DNA of 64,000 bases from positions 1 to 64,000 of the forward strand of contig NZ_JACFTD010000005.1 in NCBI RefSeq assembly GCF_014282005.1, in the 5' to 3' direction. A program made the position numbers and the translations under genes. Origin of the DNA: Sporosarcina sp. BP05 (GTDB lineage Bacteria > Bacillota > Bacilli > Bacillales_A > Planococcaceae). The stretch's first letter is position 1. The number at the start of each line of letters is the position of its first letter. This document shows, piece by piece, positions 23,317-32,944 of the stretch. The notes under the pieces are model-generated. The model saw nothing but the letters and a program-made list of their open reading frames with translations. It was not told the DNA's origin and ran no database searches.

Positions 23317-25728
23317 TTACAATTTAACTTTTTGCAAACGCAATGCATTCAATACAACAGACACCGAACTGAAAGCCATCGCTGCACCCGCAACCCAAGG
23401 TGCTAATAAACCAATTGCCGCAATTGGAATTCCGATTGTGTTGTAGAAGAATGCGAAGAATAGGTTTTGCTTAATATTGCGCATCGTTTTGTGACTCATA
23501 ATAATCGCATCAGCTACACTATTTAGGTCTCCACGCATCAGTGCAATATCTGCTGCCTCAATCGCAATGTCTGTACCCGTTCCGACAGCCATTCCAATAT
23601 TTGCCATCGCAAGTGCCGGTGCATCATTGATACCATCCCCAACCATTGCTACCTTTCTACCTTGGTCTTGCAATTTTTTAATCTCTGCACTTTTCTGTTC
23701 GGGTAATACTTCTGCAATGACATAGTAGAGCTCAACTTGACGAGCAATTGCTTCCGCAGTTCGTTGGTTATCGCCTGTTAGCATGATCACTTCCAGGCCC
23801 AATGCCTTCAATCTGGCAATAGCATCTTTTGACGTATCCTTCACTGTATCCGCGACTGCCACGACACCTGCAAGTTTATGATCCACTGCAATCAGCATCG
23901 CTGTTTTCCCTTCACTTTCAAGCCTTTCCATAGTAGCATTCGAACCCAAAATAGTAACCTTATAATCGTTCATCAATTTTCTAGTACCGACTAACACTTC
24001 TTTACCACTAACAATAGCCCGTATTCCATAGCCTGGCAGTGCTTCAAAATCAGTCACGTCAAGTAATGATAACCCTTTTTCTTTGACGCCCAAGACAATG
24101 GCTTGCGCCAAAGGATGTTCGGATTGATTTTCAGCTGTTGCAACTAGTTGCAGCACTTCATCTTCTGTAAAGCCCGCTGTTACTGTAATGTCTGTTAACG
24201 CAGGTTGACCTTTTGTCACTGTTCCTGTTTTATCCAACACCACTGTGTCAATTGAGCGGGTATTTTCCAAATGTTCTCCGCCTTTAAAAAGTAAGCCCAA
24301 TTCAGCTGCTCTTCCTGTTCCCGCCATAATCGATGTCGGTGTTGCCAGACCTAGCGCACATGGACAAGCAATAACAAGAATAGAAATCGTTGGAATCAAT
24401 GCCGAACGGAAATCGCCTGGTGTTACAATGAAAAACCAAATTAGGAACGTTGCAACCGCAATAACGACAACAACCGGTACAAAGATACCTGAAATTCTGT
24501 CAGCTAAACGTTGGATTTCAGCTTTTGAACCTTGTGCTTCCTCCACCACTTTTACAATTTGTGCTAATGCTGTATCTTTCCCAACTTTTGTCGCTTTGAT
24601 TTGCAATGAACCGTTCTTATTGATAGTTGCGCCAATGACATTATCACCCGCAACTTTATCAACTGGAATACTTTCTCCTGTAATCATCGATTCGTCGATG
24701 GCCGAACGTCCTTCAATAATTACCCCATCCACGGGAATCTTTTCACCTGGCTTCACAAGAATTCTATCGCCCGCAATAACTTCTTCAATCGGCAGTTCAA
24801 TTTCAACGCCGTCTCTTAGAACTCTCGCAGTTTTCGCTTGTAAACCTAGCAACTTTTGAATCGCCTGACTCGTTTTCCCTTTTGCACGAACTTCAAATAA
24901 CTTACCAAGGACGATTAATGTAATGATGACAGCTGACGCTTCAAAATACAGCTCGGGGCTTCCAACTTTCCCAGTATTCATCCATTCAATCGATAAATAA
25001 AGGCTATAGAAGTATGCCGCGCTTGTACCCAGTGCAACCAATACGTCCATGTTCGCACTTTTATTACGAAGTGAATTATACGCACCTTTATAAAACTGAG
25101 CGCCAATAATAAATTGAACAGGCGTCGCAAATGCAAGCTGAAGCCACGGATTCATTAGAATATGGGGCATATAAATAAATGATAAAAACTCAAAATGCGC
25201 CACCATTGTCCATAGTAATGGAATCGTCAAAATCAGTGAAAGGATGAACTTTTTCTCTTGCTTTTTGATTTCCTGTTCCTTGTGATCCATTTTGTCTTTG
25301 CTATCTTGTTTTGGAATTAATTCATAGCCCATTTTCTTAACGGCCGTAATCATCTCAGTTGTTTCAACTTGTTTACTATCATATTCGACTGCAATTGTTT
25401 CTAGCGCAAAGTTAACACTAGCGTTGGAAACACCATCCATCTTACCAATTCGTTTTTCAATTCTCGTCGCACATGCCGCACAGGTCATACCTGAAATGTC
25501 AAAAGCTACTTTTTCTTGAACGACACTGTAACCGAGTTTTTCGACTCTTTCCCTAAATTCATTGACATTCGTTTTAGCTGTGTTGAAGACGATTGTTGAG
25601 CGTTCCAAAGCAAAGTTAACATTGACTTTCTCAACACCCTCTATTTTTGAGAGCCCTTTTTCAATGCGATTTGCACATGCTGCACAAGTCATGCCAGTAA
25701 TTCGTAACGTTTTTTCTGCTGTAGCCAT
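23317..25728 (-). CDS. copA: Copper-exporting P1B-type ATPase
   Basis: The start is ATG 25728 behind GGAGGAGAGAC; 803 aa. Two N-terminal heavy-metal domains carry GMTCAACAN and GMTCAACAT. The actuator TGES, the membrane CPC metal site ([13 protein letters not shown]), phosphorylation site DKTGT, the SEHPLA nucleotide site and hinge [10 protein letters not shown] are intact, with eight membrane helices. The CPC motif and tandem HMA domains mark a Cu(I) exporter. It follows copZ and csoR, which supports copper detoxification. A CsoR-type GC-box lies in the gap before it. Confidence 0.97.
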   Translation of the reverse strand: MATAEKTLRITGMTCAACANRIEKGLSKIEGVEKVNVNFALERSTIVFNTAKTNVNEFRERVEKLGYSVVQEKVAFDISGMTCAACATRIEKRIGKMDGVSNASVNFALETIAVEYDSKQVETTEMITAVKKMGYELIPKQDSKDKMDHKEQEIKKQEKKFILSLILTIPLLWTMVAHFEFLSFIYMPHILMNPWLQLAFATPVQFIIGAQFYKGAYNSLRNKSANMDVLVALGTSAAYFYSLYLSIEWMNTGKVGSPELYFEASAVIITLIVLGKLFEVRAKGKTSQAIQKLLGLQAKTARVLRDGVEIELPIEEVIAGDRILVKPGEKIPVDGVIIEGRSAIDESMITGESIPVDKVAGDNVIGATINKNGSLQIKATKVGKDTALAQIVKVVEEAQGSKAEIQRLADRISGIFVPVVVVIAVATFLIWFFIVTPGDFRSALIPTISILVIACPCALGLATPTSIMAGTGRAAELGLLFKGGEHLENTRSIDTVVLDKTGTVTKGQPALTDITVTAGFTEDEVLQLVATAENQSEHPLAQAIVLGVKEKGLSLLDVTDFEALPGYGIRAIVSGKEVLVGTRKLMNDYKVTILGSNATMERLESEGKTAMLIAVDHKLAGVVAVADTVKDTSKDAIARLKALGLEVIMLTGDNQRTAEAIARQVELYYVIAEVLPEQKSAEIKKLQDQGRKVAMVGDGINDAPALAMANIGMAVGTGTDIAIEAADIALMRGDLNSVADAIIMSHKTMRNIKQNLFFAFFYNTIGIPIAAIGLLAPWVAGAAMAFSSVSVVLNALRLQKVKL

Positions 25729-25746
25729 TTGTCTCTCCTCCGATAC

Positions 25747-25830
25747 TCGGCAGGGGTATAAATTTTTCAAAAAGAAGGATCATACCTAAAAGTATAATCG
25801 TTTCTACTGCTATATACCCCCACGTGGTGT
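25747..25830 (-). promoter_or_regulatory. CsoR-type operator region before copA
   Basis: ATACCCCCACGTGGTGT (25814-25830) resembles the CsoR consensus (TACCC....GGGTA). A second, weaker box (GGGGTATAAA on the plus strand) lies near 25752. Confidence 0.5.
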
Positions 25831-25848
25831 AAGCAGAAAGTCTATTCG

Positions 25849-26049
25849 TTAAGCTAGGTCGTAGCCTTGCTCTTCAATCGTTTCTTTGATTTGCGCAAAT
25901 GTGGTTGCATTGTCAAATTCTACCGAAACTTCTTTATTGCCAAGATCTACTTTGACTGTTGAAACACCAGTAAGATCCCCGACGCTCGTTTCGATTGAAT
26001 TAACACAATGATTACATGACATGCCTTCTACTTTTAAAGTTTCTTTCAT
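25849..26049 (-). CDS. copZ: Copper chaperone CopZ
   Basis: The 66-aa ferredoxin-like heavy-metal domain protein carries the metal-binding GMSCNHCVN (Cys at 13 and 16) and ends EEQGYDLA, typical of CopZ. AACAGGAGGTT precedes ATG 26049. It hands Cu(I) to the N-terminal domains of CopA, encoded next in the same direction. A CsoR-type box lies just upstream. Confidence 0.95.
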   Translation of the reverse strand: MKETLKVEGMSCNHCVNSIETSVGDLTGVSTVKVDLGNKEVSVEFDNATTFAQIKETIEEQGYDLA

Positions 26050-26088
26050 ATTAAAACCTCCTGTTTTAGTTATTCCCCTAAACTTACT

Positions 26089-26105
26089 ATACCCCCGATA
26101 GGTAT
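26089..26105 (-). promoter_or_regulatory. CsoR operator before copZ
   Basis: ATACCCCCGATAGGTAT is a near-palindrome of the CsoR type, 40 bp upstream of copZ. Confidence 0.65.
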
Positions 26106-26124
26106 GTCAAGTGAGGTTTATTTT

Positions 26125-26412
26125 TTACTTCGTCATTGTTTTCATAACGTCCATCAATTCTTTAATAGCCGCATCACCATTCTGACCTTTAATGGCATTC
26201 ACTACACAGTGATGTGTATGATCTTCTAACAGGGCTAAAGAAACCTTGTTCATGGCCGATTGAATCGCGCTAATCTGATGCAAAATATCGACACAATAGC
26301 GATCATTCTCGACCATTTGATGAACGCCTCTTACTTGTCCTTCGACACGTTTTAATCGATTAAGAAGTTGTTGCTTATTGGGCTGGACTGTTGTTTTCGT
26401 TATTTCCTCCAT
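26125..26412 (-). CDS. csoR: Copper-sensing repressor CsoR
   Basis: The 95-aa all-helical repressor contains the CsoR/RcnR signature: LNRLKRVEGQVRGVHQMVENDRYCVDIL with the first Cys, and DHTHHCVVNAI giving His and the second Cys. This is the Cys-His-Cys Cu(I) site of true copper sensors. Cu(I) binding releases it from TACCC/GGGTA boxes. One such box precedes its own start codon, one copZ and one copA. AAGGAGGCG precedes ATG 26412. Confidence 0.95.
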   Translation of the reverse strand: MEEITKTTVQPNKQQLLNRLKRVEGQVRGVHQMVENDRYCVDILHQISAIQSAMNKVSLALLEDHTHHCVVNAIKGQNGDAAIKELMDVMKTMTK

Positions 26413-26719
26413 GATTTCGCCTCCTTAAGCAGGTACATATACCCCGTACCCCTATGCTAGCATTTTACTTGGAGTGGGTCAACGAGTTCAATTTTTAGGT
26501 TGTAACACCAAAACGATGCACGAATTTAAAATACGCACCGTAACTCAATTTTCCGTCGTTAATAAAGGATAAAGGTTGAATTATGATGATCCAGTATTCA
26601 GACTATTAAAGTTAAATGAAAGGCACCAAATATTGATATGGTCGCCTTTCTATTAACTTTATACAATTGTGGTCTATTGTCCAACTAGTGTTTCGCACAG
26701 TGCTACCTGATTATTTATA
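26413..26719. other. Intergenic: CsoR box and a terminator
   Basis: Contains the box described next (26437-26455) and, at 26610-26657, an inverted repeat (core AAAGGC...GCCTTT) that is the probable terminator of the yqeY gene. No gene seen. Confidence 0.55.
26437..26455 (-). promoter_or_regulatory. CsoR operator before csoR
   Basis: ATATACCCCGTACCCCTAT contains two TACCC words 25 bp upstream of csoR, consistent with autoregulation. Confidence 0.6.
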
Positions 26720-27166
26720 CTACAACAACATTTTTACAACTTTGCTGATTAAACCGCCTTCAGCTTTGCCTTTTAGTTCAGACATCGCAAGTCCCATCAC
26801 TTTGCCCATATCTTGCTTACCGGAAAAACCATTCGATTCGATAATATTATTTATAATTGTTTTAACTTCATCTTCGCTAAGCTGCGTAGGTAGATATAAT
26901 GTAAGAAACTGAATTCGATTTTCAAGATTAATTATCATCTCATCCTTATTAGATTGTTTCGCATACATCAGAGACTCCTGAGTTTGCTTAATTTCCGTTT
27001 GAACGATCTGCATAATTTCCTCATCGCTAAGCTCTTTACCATCATTTTTATCAATTTCTTTTTTTTGAATCGTACTTAAAACTAAACGAATACTTGTTAA
27101 TTCTTCTTTGTTTTTCGCTTTCATGGCTTCTTTCATTGAATCCTTTAGTTGTTGTTTAAGCGTCAT
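26720..27166 (-). CDS. yqeY: GatB/YqeY-domain protein
   Basis: The 148-aa helical protein matches YqeY. It starts LKQQLKDSMKEAMKAKNKEELTSIRLVLSTIQKKEID, has the middle motif LYLPTQLSEDEV and ends GLAMSELKGKAEGGLISKVVKMLL, the tRNA-binding-type tail shared with GatB. The family is widespread and its cellular task is uncertain; a role on misacylated tRNA has been proposed. In Bacillus subtilis it follows rpsU, which is absent here, so this copy is relocated or a paralogue. AGAGGGAG precedes ATG 27166. Confidence 0.92.
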   Translation of the reverse strand: MTLKQQLKDSMKEAMKAKNKEELTSIRLVLSTIQKKEIDKNDGKELSDEEIMQIVQTEIKQTQESLMYAKQSNKDEMIINLENRIQFLTLYLPTQLSEDEVKTIINNIIESNGFSGKQDMGKVMGLAMSELKGKAEGGLISKVVKMLL

Positions 27167-27528
27167 TTAAAAAACTCCCTCTTCTAATTCATTTTCTACC
27201 TATTCCTATTTATAATTATATCCTACATTCATTACATTTGAAAAAATAACGAAGTGTACCTGTATTTGTTCAAAAGACAAGTGATTCATAATTCTTGATC
27301 GCCTCATTTTCCATACTTGAATTTCTCTAATGTGTCAGATGAATCATATAATTAAAATGATACATCAATAGCTTTTCAATTTTACCAATACCATTTAATT
27401 TCAAGTAGAATGGTACCAATACAATTCCAAACTGTGTTAATGCCAGGCACCCTCCCAAGTCGGGACCCCTGCCTTATACTCCCGCCTTTGATATACTAAT
27501 CGTGTTAAACATTAAGGGGGTTAAGAAC
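27167..27528. other. Intergenic upstream of namA
   Basis: About 360 bp without a gene. TATACT at 27492-27497 is a possible -10 for namA; no clear -35. Nothing else is recognised. Confidence 0.4.
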
Positions 27529-28548
27529 ATGGCAATGTTATTTGAACCATTTACAATACGCGATGTTGAATTTAAAAACCGTATCGTTATGTCGCCGATG
27601 TGTATGTATTCGAGCCATAACGAAGACGGAATGATTGAGGATTGGCATAAGACTCATTACGCCACACGTGCAGTCGGTCAAGTTGGCTTGATTATCGTTG
27701 AGGCGACAGCCGTACAACCTGCGGGGCGTATTTCTGCACAAGATCTTGGCATCTGGAGCGATGAACATATTGAAGGCTTAACAGAAGTGGTCCGTCTTAT
27801 GCAACAGCATGGTGCGAAAGCGGGTATCCAGCTCGCACATGCCGGACGAAAAGCGACAGTTGACGGCGATATCTATGCACCTTCAGCAATTGCATTTAAT
27901 GACAAGTATAAATCACCTGTTGAAATGACTATAGACGATATAAAAACGACTGTCCAAGCATTCAAAGAAGGTGCAATTCGAGCGAAGAAAGCCGGGTTCG
28001 ACGTAATTGAACTCCATGGTGCACATGGCTATCTTATTAATGAATTCCTGTCTCCATTATCAAATAAACGGACGGATGATTACGGTGGTACTGCAGAAAA
28101 CCGCTATCGCATGTTACATGAAATTATCGACGCAGTACGCACCGTTTGGGAGGGTCCCCTTTTCGTCCGAATATCCGCGCATGATTACACTGACGGGGGC
28201 ATGACGTCCATTGCATACGTCGAAATGGCGAAGTGGATGAAAGAGCAAGGCATCGATCTAATTGATGTTAGTTCTGGAGCGGTCGTTCCAGCCGCAATTG
28301 ATGCATTCCCTGGCTATCAAGTGAAGTTTTCGGAAACAATTAAAGAAGGCGCCGATATAGCAACAGCTGCCGTTGGCTTGATCACTACTGGTATCCAAGC
28401 AGAAGAAATCTTGAAAAATGGCCGTGCCGATATGATTTTGCTGGCTCGCGAACTATTGCGTGACCCGTACTGGGCCTATACAGCGGCAAAAGACCTTCGT
28501 GTTGAGATTCAGTCACCGAAACAGTATGAGCGAGGCTGGATGTTTTAA
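27529..28548 (+). CDS. namA: NADPH dehydrogenase NamA (old yellow enzyme)
   Basis: ATG 27529 follows AAGGGGGTTAAG; 339 aa, nearly the length of Bacillus subtilis YqjM. The FMN enzyme reduces activated alkenes with NADPH. Visible signatures are MSPMCMYS (the redox-tuning Cys and active-site Tyr), [21 protein letters not shown] (substrate-binding His pair and phosphate loop), and the C-terminal [17 protein letters not shown]. It lies in the yqj synteny block. All key residues are present. Confidence 0.96.
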   Translation: MAMLFEPFTIRDVEFKNRIVMSPMCMYSSHNEDGMIEDWHKTHYATRAVGQVGLIIVEATAVQPAGRISAQDLGIWSDEHIEGLTEVVRLMQQHGAKAGIQLAHAGRKATVDGDIYAPSAIAFNDKYKSPVEMTIDDIKTTVQAFKEGAIRAKKAGFDVIELHGAHGYLINEFLSPLSNKRTDDYGGTAENRYRMLHEIIDAVRTVWEGPLFVRISAHDYTDGGMTSIAYVEMAKWMKEQGIDLIDVSSGAVVPAAIDAFPGYQVKFSETIKEGADIATAAVGLITTGIQAEEILKNGRADMILLARELLRDPYWAYTAAKDLRVEIQSPKQYERGWMF

Positions 28549-28556
28549 AGAACAAA

Positions 28557-28619
28557 AGCGCAAGCGCCTGTTCAGCCCCGACAGAAGCGACTCGAGTGGC
28601 TAGGCGCTGGAGTCTAGAC
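28557..28619. repeat. GC-rich palindromic intergenic repeat
   Basis: The stretch GCGCAAGCGCCTGTTCAGCC and onward to GGCGCTGGAGTCTAG, just after namA, contrasts in composition with its surroundings. It is of a type seen between genes in Bacillales genomes, from memory. It can fold through GCGCC/GGCGC. Confidence 0.5.
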
Positions 28620-28678
28620 GAAAAATCACTACGTTACAACTTATCCACAGTATGAGATTTTATAATTTCTTAGACAAC

Positions 28679-28730
28679 AAAAAACGCAGTAGCGCTACCC
28701 CTTATAGGGAGTAGCACTACTGCGTTTTTT
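28679..28730. terminator. Bidirectional terminator between namA and the hydrolase gene
   Basis: AAAACGCAGTAG (28681-28692) pairs with CTACTGCGTTTT (28715-28726), with an inner stem, A-run on one side and T-run on the other. It overlaps the stop codon of the minus-strand hydrolase. Confidence 0.8.
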
Positions 28731-29805
28731 AGTGTGACGCTACTAGAGCCTTCTCTTTAATGGCGATCATTAGCGTATGGAATTTATCTATCTCTTCGAA
28801 ATGTGGGAAGTGAGCAGATTCCTCGAACCATATAAACTGTTTGTCAGGCGCGCTCAACTTTTTATAGTAGTTGTAAGCATCTTCAGATGGCGTAATATAA
28901 TCATATCTTCCCATGCATAGGTAAACAGGAACGCTTAAAGCGGGGACGGTTTTAAAAAAATTAGAATACTGAATTTGAGGCAGTATTGCATTTTTCGACA
29001 ACCGGCTACCGAATGCCATGCGTATTCCATCTGTCCAGGTATATTCAGGTGCCAGTAATATCCCTTTAATCAGTTCTTTCTGTGTATGACTGTTGCGTTC
29101 GGCTCCTCCAAAATCAGTAATCCACTTCTGTTCTAGCCTTGTAACTTTACTATAATGCTTATAAGGGGGTGGTCCAATGCTTTCAAGCTCTTTTATCGCT
29201 TCAGCATTGTTTCGTTTTATTGCTTCATCAAGTGCAAATTGATACGACAAATGATCACCGAACGGAGCATCTGCAACTTGTCCTATACCTATATAAGCAT
29301 AGAAATGCTCAGGAAATTGTTGAACTGTCAATGTTGCTAACATACTCCCCCAAGAATGCCCGACTATAAAAATTTTGGGTTGGTTAAATTTATGTTCCAG
29401 GTACTTTGTTAGTTCGAGTGTGTCTTCAACTAGATTGTCGATTTGTAAATCTTCATGAGTTAGATTCCAATGATAAGACTTTCCAGAACCCCGTTGATCC
29501 CAATTGACGACGATGAAATCCTTTTCCAAATCCCTTTGATATTGTCGTGCATAAGCGATTTGAGAGTAGCCTGGTCCGCCATGAAGGAATAATAAAATAG
29601 GATTACGCTGATCATTTCCGCGAATAAGGACCGACTGTCTAATACCGCCGAGTTCAATTTGTTCAAGCGTAGAGACACTATTTGGCAGCAGTGCTCTGCT
29701 TTCATCTCTAATTCGAGGAGTCCAAGACGGAAAAATAAACGCAAGGATGGGTAGGCATAAGAAAAACAATACGTATCGGAAACGTTTGCGTTTAATAATT
29801 TTCAT
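28729..29805 (-). CDS. Alpha/beta hydrolase, proline iminopeptidase-like, membrane-anchored
   Basis: The 358-aa protein begins with a basic patch and one membrane helix (YVLFFLCLPILAFIF). It continues with the S33-type core: oxyanion HGGPG, WDQRGSGKS, nucleophile elbow GHSWGS, acid in MGRYDYITP and catalytic His in ESAHFPHFEE. HGGPG with DQRG is typical of proline iminopeptidases. The substrate is not settled. The anchor suggests action on the outer face of the membrane. It is monocistronic, with a weak ribosome binding site (GAAAGAG). Confidence 0.88.
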   Translation of the reverse strand: MKIIKRKRFRYVLFFLCLPILAFIFPSWTPRIRDESRALLPNSVSTLEQIELGGIRQSVLIRGNDQRNPILLFLHGGPGYSQIAYARQYQRDLEKDFIVVNWDQRGSGKSYHWNLTHEDLQIDNLVEDTLELTKYLEHKFNQPKIFIVGHSWGSMLATLTVQQFPEHFYAYIGIGQVADAPFGDHLSYQFALDEAIKRNNAEAIKELESIGPPPYKHYSKVTRLEQKWITDFGGAERNSHTQKELIKGILLAPEYTWTDGIRMAFGSRLSKNAILPQIQYSNFFKTVPALSVPVYLCMGRYDYITPSEDAYNYYKKLSAPDKQFIWFEESAHFPHFEEIDKFHTLMIAIKEKALVASH

Positions 29806-29969
29806 GATGAGACAATCACTCTTTCCATTAATTGCAGTACTCTAACTATACACTTTTAGTATAGCGCATAAACGTTCTTTATTAATGAATCCAATAAATA
29901 TGAAGGAAAAGGCTATAACCTTGTAGAATATTGCCTATTAAACAAAAATGCTTGAAAGGGTTGGAATCT

Positions 29970-30446
29970 ATGCAGAACGTAACGACAAGTGTTCAGCAAG
30001 TCCAGGAGAAACTACTGGAATTAGGACATCCAAACGAGGTGGTCAAATTGACGGACAGCGCTAGGACTGCTCAAGAAGCGGCGGATGCCTTGGGGTGTGG
30101 GGTCGCGCAGATTGCTAAATCAATTATTTTCAAACTAAAAAACACAAACCAGCCGCTATTGGTCGTTGCAAGTGGGGTCAATCGTATTGATGAGAAACTA
30201 GTTGCTCAAATACTAAATGACAAACTAGGTAAAGCCGATGCTGATTTTGTCCGTGAATCCACTGGATTTGTTATTGGCGGTGTTCCTCCATTAGGGCATA
30301 AAAAACGCATACTAACCTTAATTGACGAAGACCTTTTCCAGTATGACACTATCTGGGCTGCTGCTGGACACCCAAAAGCCGTGTTTCAATTAACACCAGA
30401 TGAATTGGAGAGAATGACAAAAGGACAAGTTGTTTCTGTGAACTAA
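29970..30446 (+). CDS. YbaK/ProX-type aminoacyl-tRNA deacylase
   Basis: The start ATG 29970 follows AAAGGGTTGGA; 158 aa. The YbaK/aaRS-associated fold is shown by VVKLTDSARTAQEAADALGCGVAQIAKSIIFK (conserved Lys in IAKS), VVASGVNRIDEKLV and GFVIGGVPPLGHKK, then WAAAGHPKAVFQLTPDEL. Members hydrolyse mischarged Cys- or Ala-tRNA-Pro in trans. Which tRNA this one edits is not evident. It is monocistronic with its own terminator. Confidence 0.9.
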   Translation: MQNVTTSVQQVQEKLLELGHPNEVVKLTDSARTAQEAADALGCGVAQIAKSIIFKLKNTNQPLLVVASGVNRIDEKLVAQILNDKLGKADADFVRESTGFVIGGVPPLGHKKRILTLIDEDLFQYDTIWAAAGHPKAVFQLTPDELERMTKGQVVSVN

Positions 30447-30464
30447 TGTTTGATAAATAAACTA

Positions 30465-30502
30465 AACCCGATTCTCCCAGCAGTGGGTAAAATCGGGTTA
30501 TT
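30465..30502 (+). terminator. Terminator of the deacylase gene
   Basis: ACCCGATT (30466-30473) pairs with AATCGGGT (30491-30498), then a T/A-rich tail. Confidence 0.75.
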
Positions 30503-30585
30503 ACTAACTTATTTTTGACGAAAGCATTGCGCTATTCAAGTAGTTATAACGGACGGAAACAACCTTAATAACTCCAATTGTCCAT

Positions 30586-31524
30586 TTAGTCTCGAATAAC
30601 TTCGCCGTTTTTCCATTCGAAACGTGAGAAGTCATCCGCGATATGGAGTGCAGGGAAAATGGCTTCCCCTTGTTTCTGCAATTGCGCCACGTCGCTGGGC
30701 ATGAAACGCGCACTAATATGATTGGCAATAAGCGTTTTCGCTCCGGCTTCCTGCGCTACCAGTGCTGCATCACCGATTGTTGAATGGCCATATTCTTTCG
30801 CCAGATTTCCTGTATCTATATCGAATGTCGCTTCGTGAACGAGAATATCCGTGTCTCGTGCCAGTTCAACGGCCGCGGCACAATAATTGGTATCACCAAG
30901 AATTGCAACCTTAAATCCTGCCTGCGGTTCTCCGGTGACGTCTGAACTGACAACAACGCGCCCGTCCTCCAAAATAACGTCTTCTCCACTCTTCAGCTGT
31001 TTTAGTAGTGGACCATTTGGTACACCCGCTTCTTTCACCTTAGCGATGAGTAATTTTCCCGGAAGCGGCTTTTGCTCAATCCGATAACCTAAACACGGAA
31101 TTATATGTTGTAATCTTTTAGCGGTTACACGATAATTGGCATCTTCGAAAACAACGCCTTCCCCGATTTCATGAACAATTAGTTCATAGTTTAAATGTGT
31201 GTTGGTCACGCGTAACGTTGTCTTCAACCATTCATCCAATCCGGAAGGCCCGTAAATGTCAAGTCGTTCCTCACCACCAAGGAATGAACGCGAGCCTATT
31301 AATCCGGGCAATCCGAAAATATGATCGCCGTGCAGATGTGTGATAAATATCTTGCCGATTTTTCGTGGTTTTAGCGATGTATGTAATAGCTGGTGTTGCG
31401 TCGCTTCTCCACAATCGAATAACCAGTACCCTTCCCCTTCGGCCGACAAATTCAAAATGACGGCTGAAGTATTACGCATTTTGGACGGCATACCCGCACC
31501 TGTCCCTAAAAATTGTAGTTCCAT
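30586..31524 (-). CDS. rnz: Ribonuclease Z
   Basis: The 312-aa MBL-fold endonuclease makes the 3' cut in CCA-less tRNA precursors. It shows the N-terminal LGTGAGMPSKMRNTSA (family signature GT.G.P...RN.S), zinc motif THLHGDHIFGLPG, ILGDTNYC, LVHEATF and the late EYGHSTIGDAA and ANHISARF. All match RNase Z of standard length. AAGGTGG precedes ATG 31524. It is 16 bp downstream of dinB in the same direction, as in the yqj region of Bacillus. Confidence 0.96.
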   Translation of the reverse strand: MELQFLGTGAGMPSKMRNTSAVILNLSAEGEGYWLFDCGEATQHQLLHTSLKPRKIGKIFITHLHGDHIFGLPGLIGSRSFLGGEERLDIYGPSGLDEWLKTTLRVTNTHLNYELIVHEIGEGVVFEDANYRVTAKRLQHIIPCLGYRIEQKPLPGKLLIAKVKEAGVPNGPLLKQLKSGEDVILEDGRVVVSSDVTGEPQAGFKVAILGDTNYCAAAVELARDTDILVHEATFDIDTGNLAKEYGHSTIGDAALVAQEAGAKTLIANHISARFMPSDVAQLQKQGEAIFPALHIADDFSRFEWKNGEVIRD

Positions 31525-31540
31525 AACGGATATCCACCTT

Positions 31541-32725
31541 TCATTTCATGCCCCGCTTCACTGTTCCGGGACCGAATTTTTGTTCTAACTGCGAAAGCAA
31601 AGTATCCATTGTCTCTTCTTTCGCATGTTTTTCAAAATTATAAATGGATAGCTGTTCATGTAGTTCATCCATCATAACCACATTTGAAACAGTAATACCA
31701 AGAAGTCGAATTGGTTCGCCATCCCAATGCCTTGTAAACAAATCTGCAGCTTCTTTGTAAATATCTTGTTCTTTATAAAGAGGATTGAGGACTGTTCGGC
31801 TACGCGAATGATTACGCCAGTCGGCTGTACGTATCTGGATCATAACGACTGTACCGGCTAATTGTCTATTATCAAGACGGTTAGCTACTTTGGACGCCAG
31901 CCATTTGAAAACCCTCAGGCATTCATCCAGATCAGTTTCATCTACAGTTAATGTAGTTGAGCTGCCGAAACTTTTTCGTTCATCAGCGGCTTCAGGGTCT
32001 ACAAGACGGTAGTCAATACCATTTGCACGTTGGTGTAGACTAATGCCGTGTTTTCCAAAAGAAGATTTAATGGTAATTTCATCTGTTGTTGCCAAATCCC
32101 CGATTGTGTAAAGGCCTAACTCATTCATCTTTTTCTCTGTACTCTTCCCAATTCCATGCATTTCAATAACTGGAAGCGGCCACAAGATTGACTCGATTTC
32201 CCGCTTCCGTAAAATCGTGATACCCATCGGCTTTTTCATATCGGAGGCAGTCTTTGCAAGAAACTTATTCGGCGCAATACCAATTGAACAAGGTAGGTCG
32301 AGCTCCTGTAAAAGGCGTTGTTGCATAGCGGATGCAATATTCACAGCATTGGTCAATCCGCCAATTGCCGTAATATCGATATACGCCTCATCAATTGACA
32401 CCGGTTCCACAAGGTCTGTAAAGGTTCGTAACAAATCGAAAACCGCAGACGAAGCAATCCGATACTTTTCGAAGTCGGGCGGGACAATTACAAGACCGGG
32501 ACATAGTCGCTTCGCCTCGCCGACGGTCATCGTCGTGTAAATGCCAAGCGCTCTCGCTTCGTAGGAACACGTCACAAGGATGCCTTTCCGTGCTTTTGGA
32601 TTACCAGCAACCGCCATTGGGATACCTTTCAAGGAAGGGTCATGGGCTTGTTCAACGGATGCGAAAAAACTATTCATATCAAGATGAAGAATGACCTTTG
32701 CTTGCGATTCACCAACCGTTGTCAC
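31541..32725 (-). CDS. dinB: DNA polymerase IV (Y-family)
   Basis: GTG 32723-32725 follows GGAGGGG; 394 aa. The catalytic motifs HLDMNSFFASVEQ and VEPVSIDEAYIDIT hold the three metal-binding acidic residues. MAVAGNPKARKGILVTCSYEARA is the fingers motif, and helix-hairpin-helix (MHGIGKSTEKKMNELGLYTIGDLA) and little-finger regions follow. It has no clear beta-clamp peptide at the C-terminus (ends KFGPGTVKRGMK); an internal one was not identified. It performs error-prone translesion synthesis. No obvious LexA box was seen upstream. Confidence 0.95.
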   Translation of the reverse strand: MTTVGESQAKVILHLDMNSFFASVEQAHDPSLKGIPMAVAGNPKARKGILVTCSYEARALGIYTTMTVGEAKRLCPGLVIVPPDFEKYRIASSAVFDLLRTFTDLVEPVSIDEAYIDITAIGGLTNAVNIASAMQQRLLQELDLPCSIGIAPNKFLAKTASDMKKPMGITILRKREIESILWPLPVIEMHGIGKSTEKKMNELGLYTIGDLATTDEITIKSSFGKHGISLHQRANGIDYRLVDPEAADERKSFGSSTTLTVDETDLDECLRVFKWLASKVANRLDNRQLAGTVVMIQIRTADWRNHSRSRTVLNPLYKEQDIYKEAADLFTRHWDGEPIRLLGITVSNVVMMDELHEQLSIYNFEKHAKEETMDTLLSQLEQKFGPGTVKRGMK

Positions 32726-32771
32726 GACACATTCCCCTCCTTCAGTTTTATACTGCTTACGTAGAAATAAA

Positions 32772-32896
32772 GAATGCCATTGAATTCGCTACGGCGCTAG
32801 GGGATGTCTCACATCCTAAGCCAAGGAGCTTCGCCGCTAGTCTTAGGGCTTCGACTCCCCCTTGGGAGGCGCCTTCGCTTAGTTTAGTTATATACC
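32772..32896. repeat. Dispersed intergenic repeat, member 2
   Basis: GGCGCTAGGGGATG at the left and AGTCTTAGGGCTTCGACT then GGCGCCTTCGCTTAGTTTA at the right. The right half aligns with 48.6 kb, and the left with 52.4 kb. It sits between dinB and cheW. Confidence 0.6.
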
Positions 32897-32908
32897 AATT
32901 ATAACATG

Positions 32909-32940
32909 CAAAAACCGGACAGATGACACTGCCCGGCCTA
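32909..32940 (-). terminator. Terminator of the mce-mmdA-peptidase-cheW operon
   Basis: CCGGACAG (32915-32922) pairs with CTGCCCGG (32930-32937), with T5 following on the minus strand. Confidence 0.8.
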
Positions 32941-32944
32941 CGCA

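Noticed and set aside
24245-24859. 204-codon frame antisense to copA
   Set aside because: Shadow frame of a well-supported gene on the other strand.
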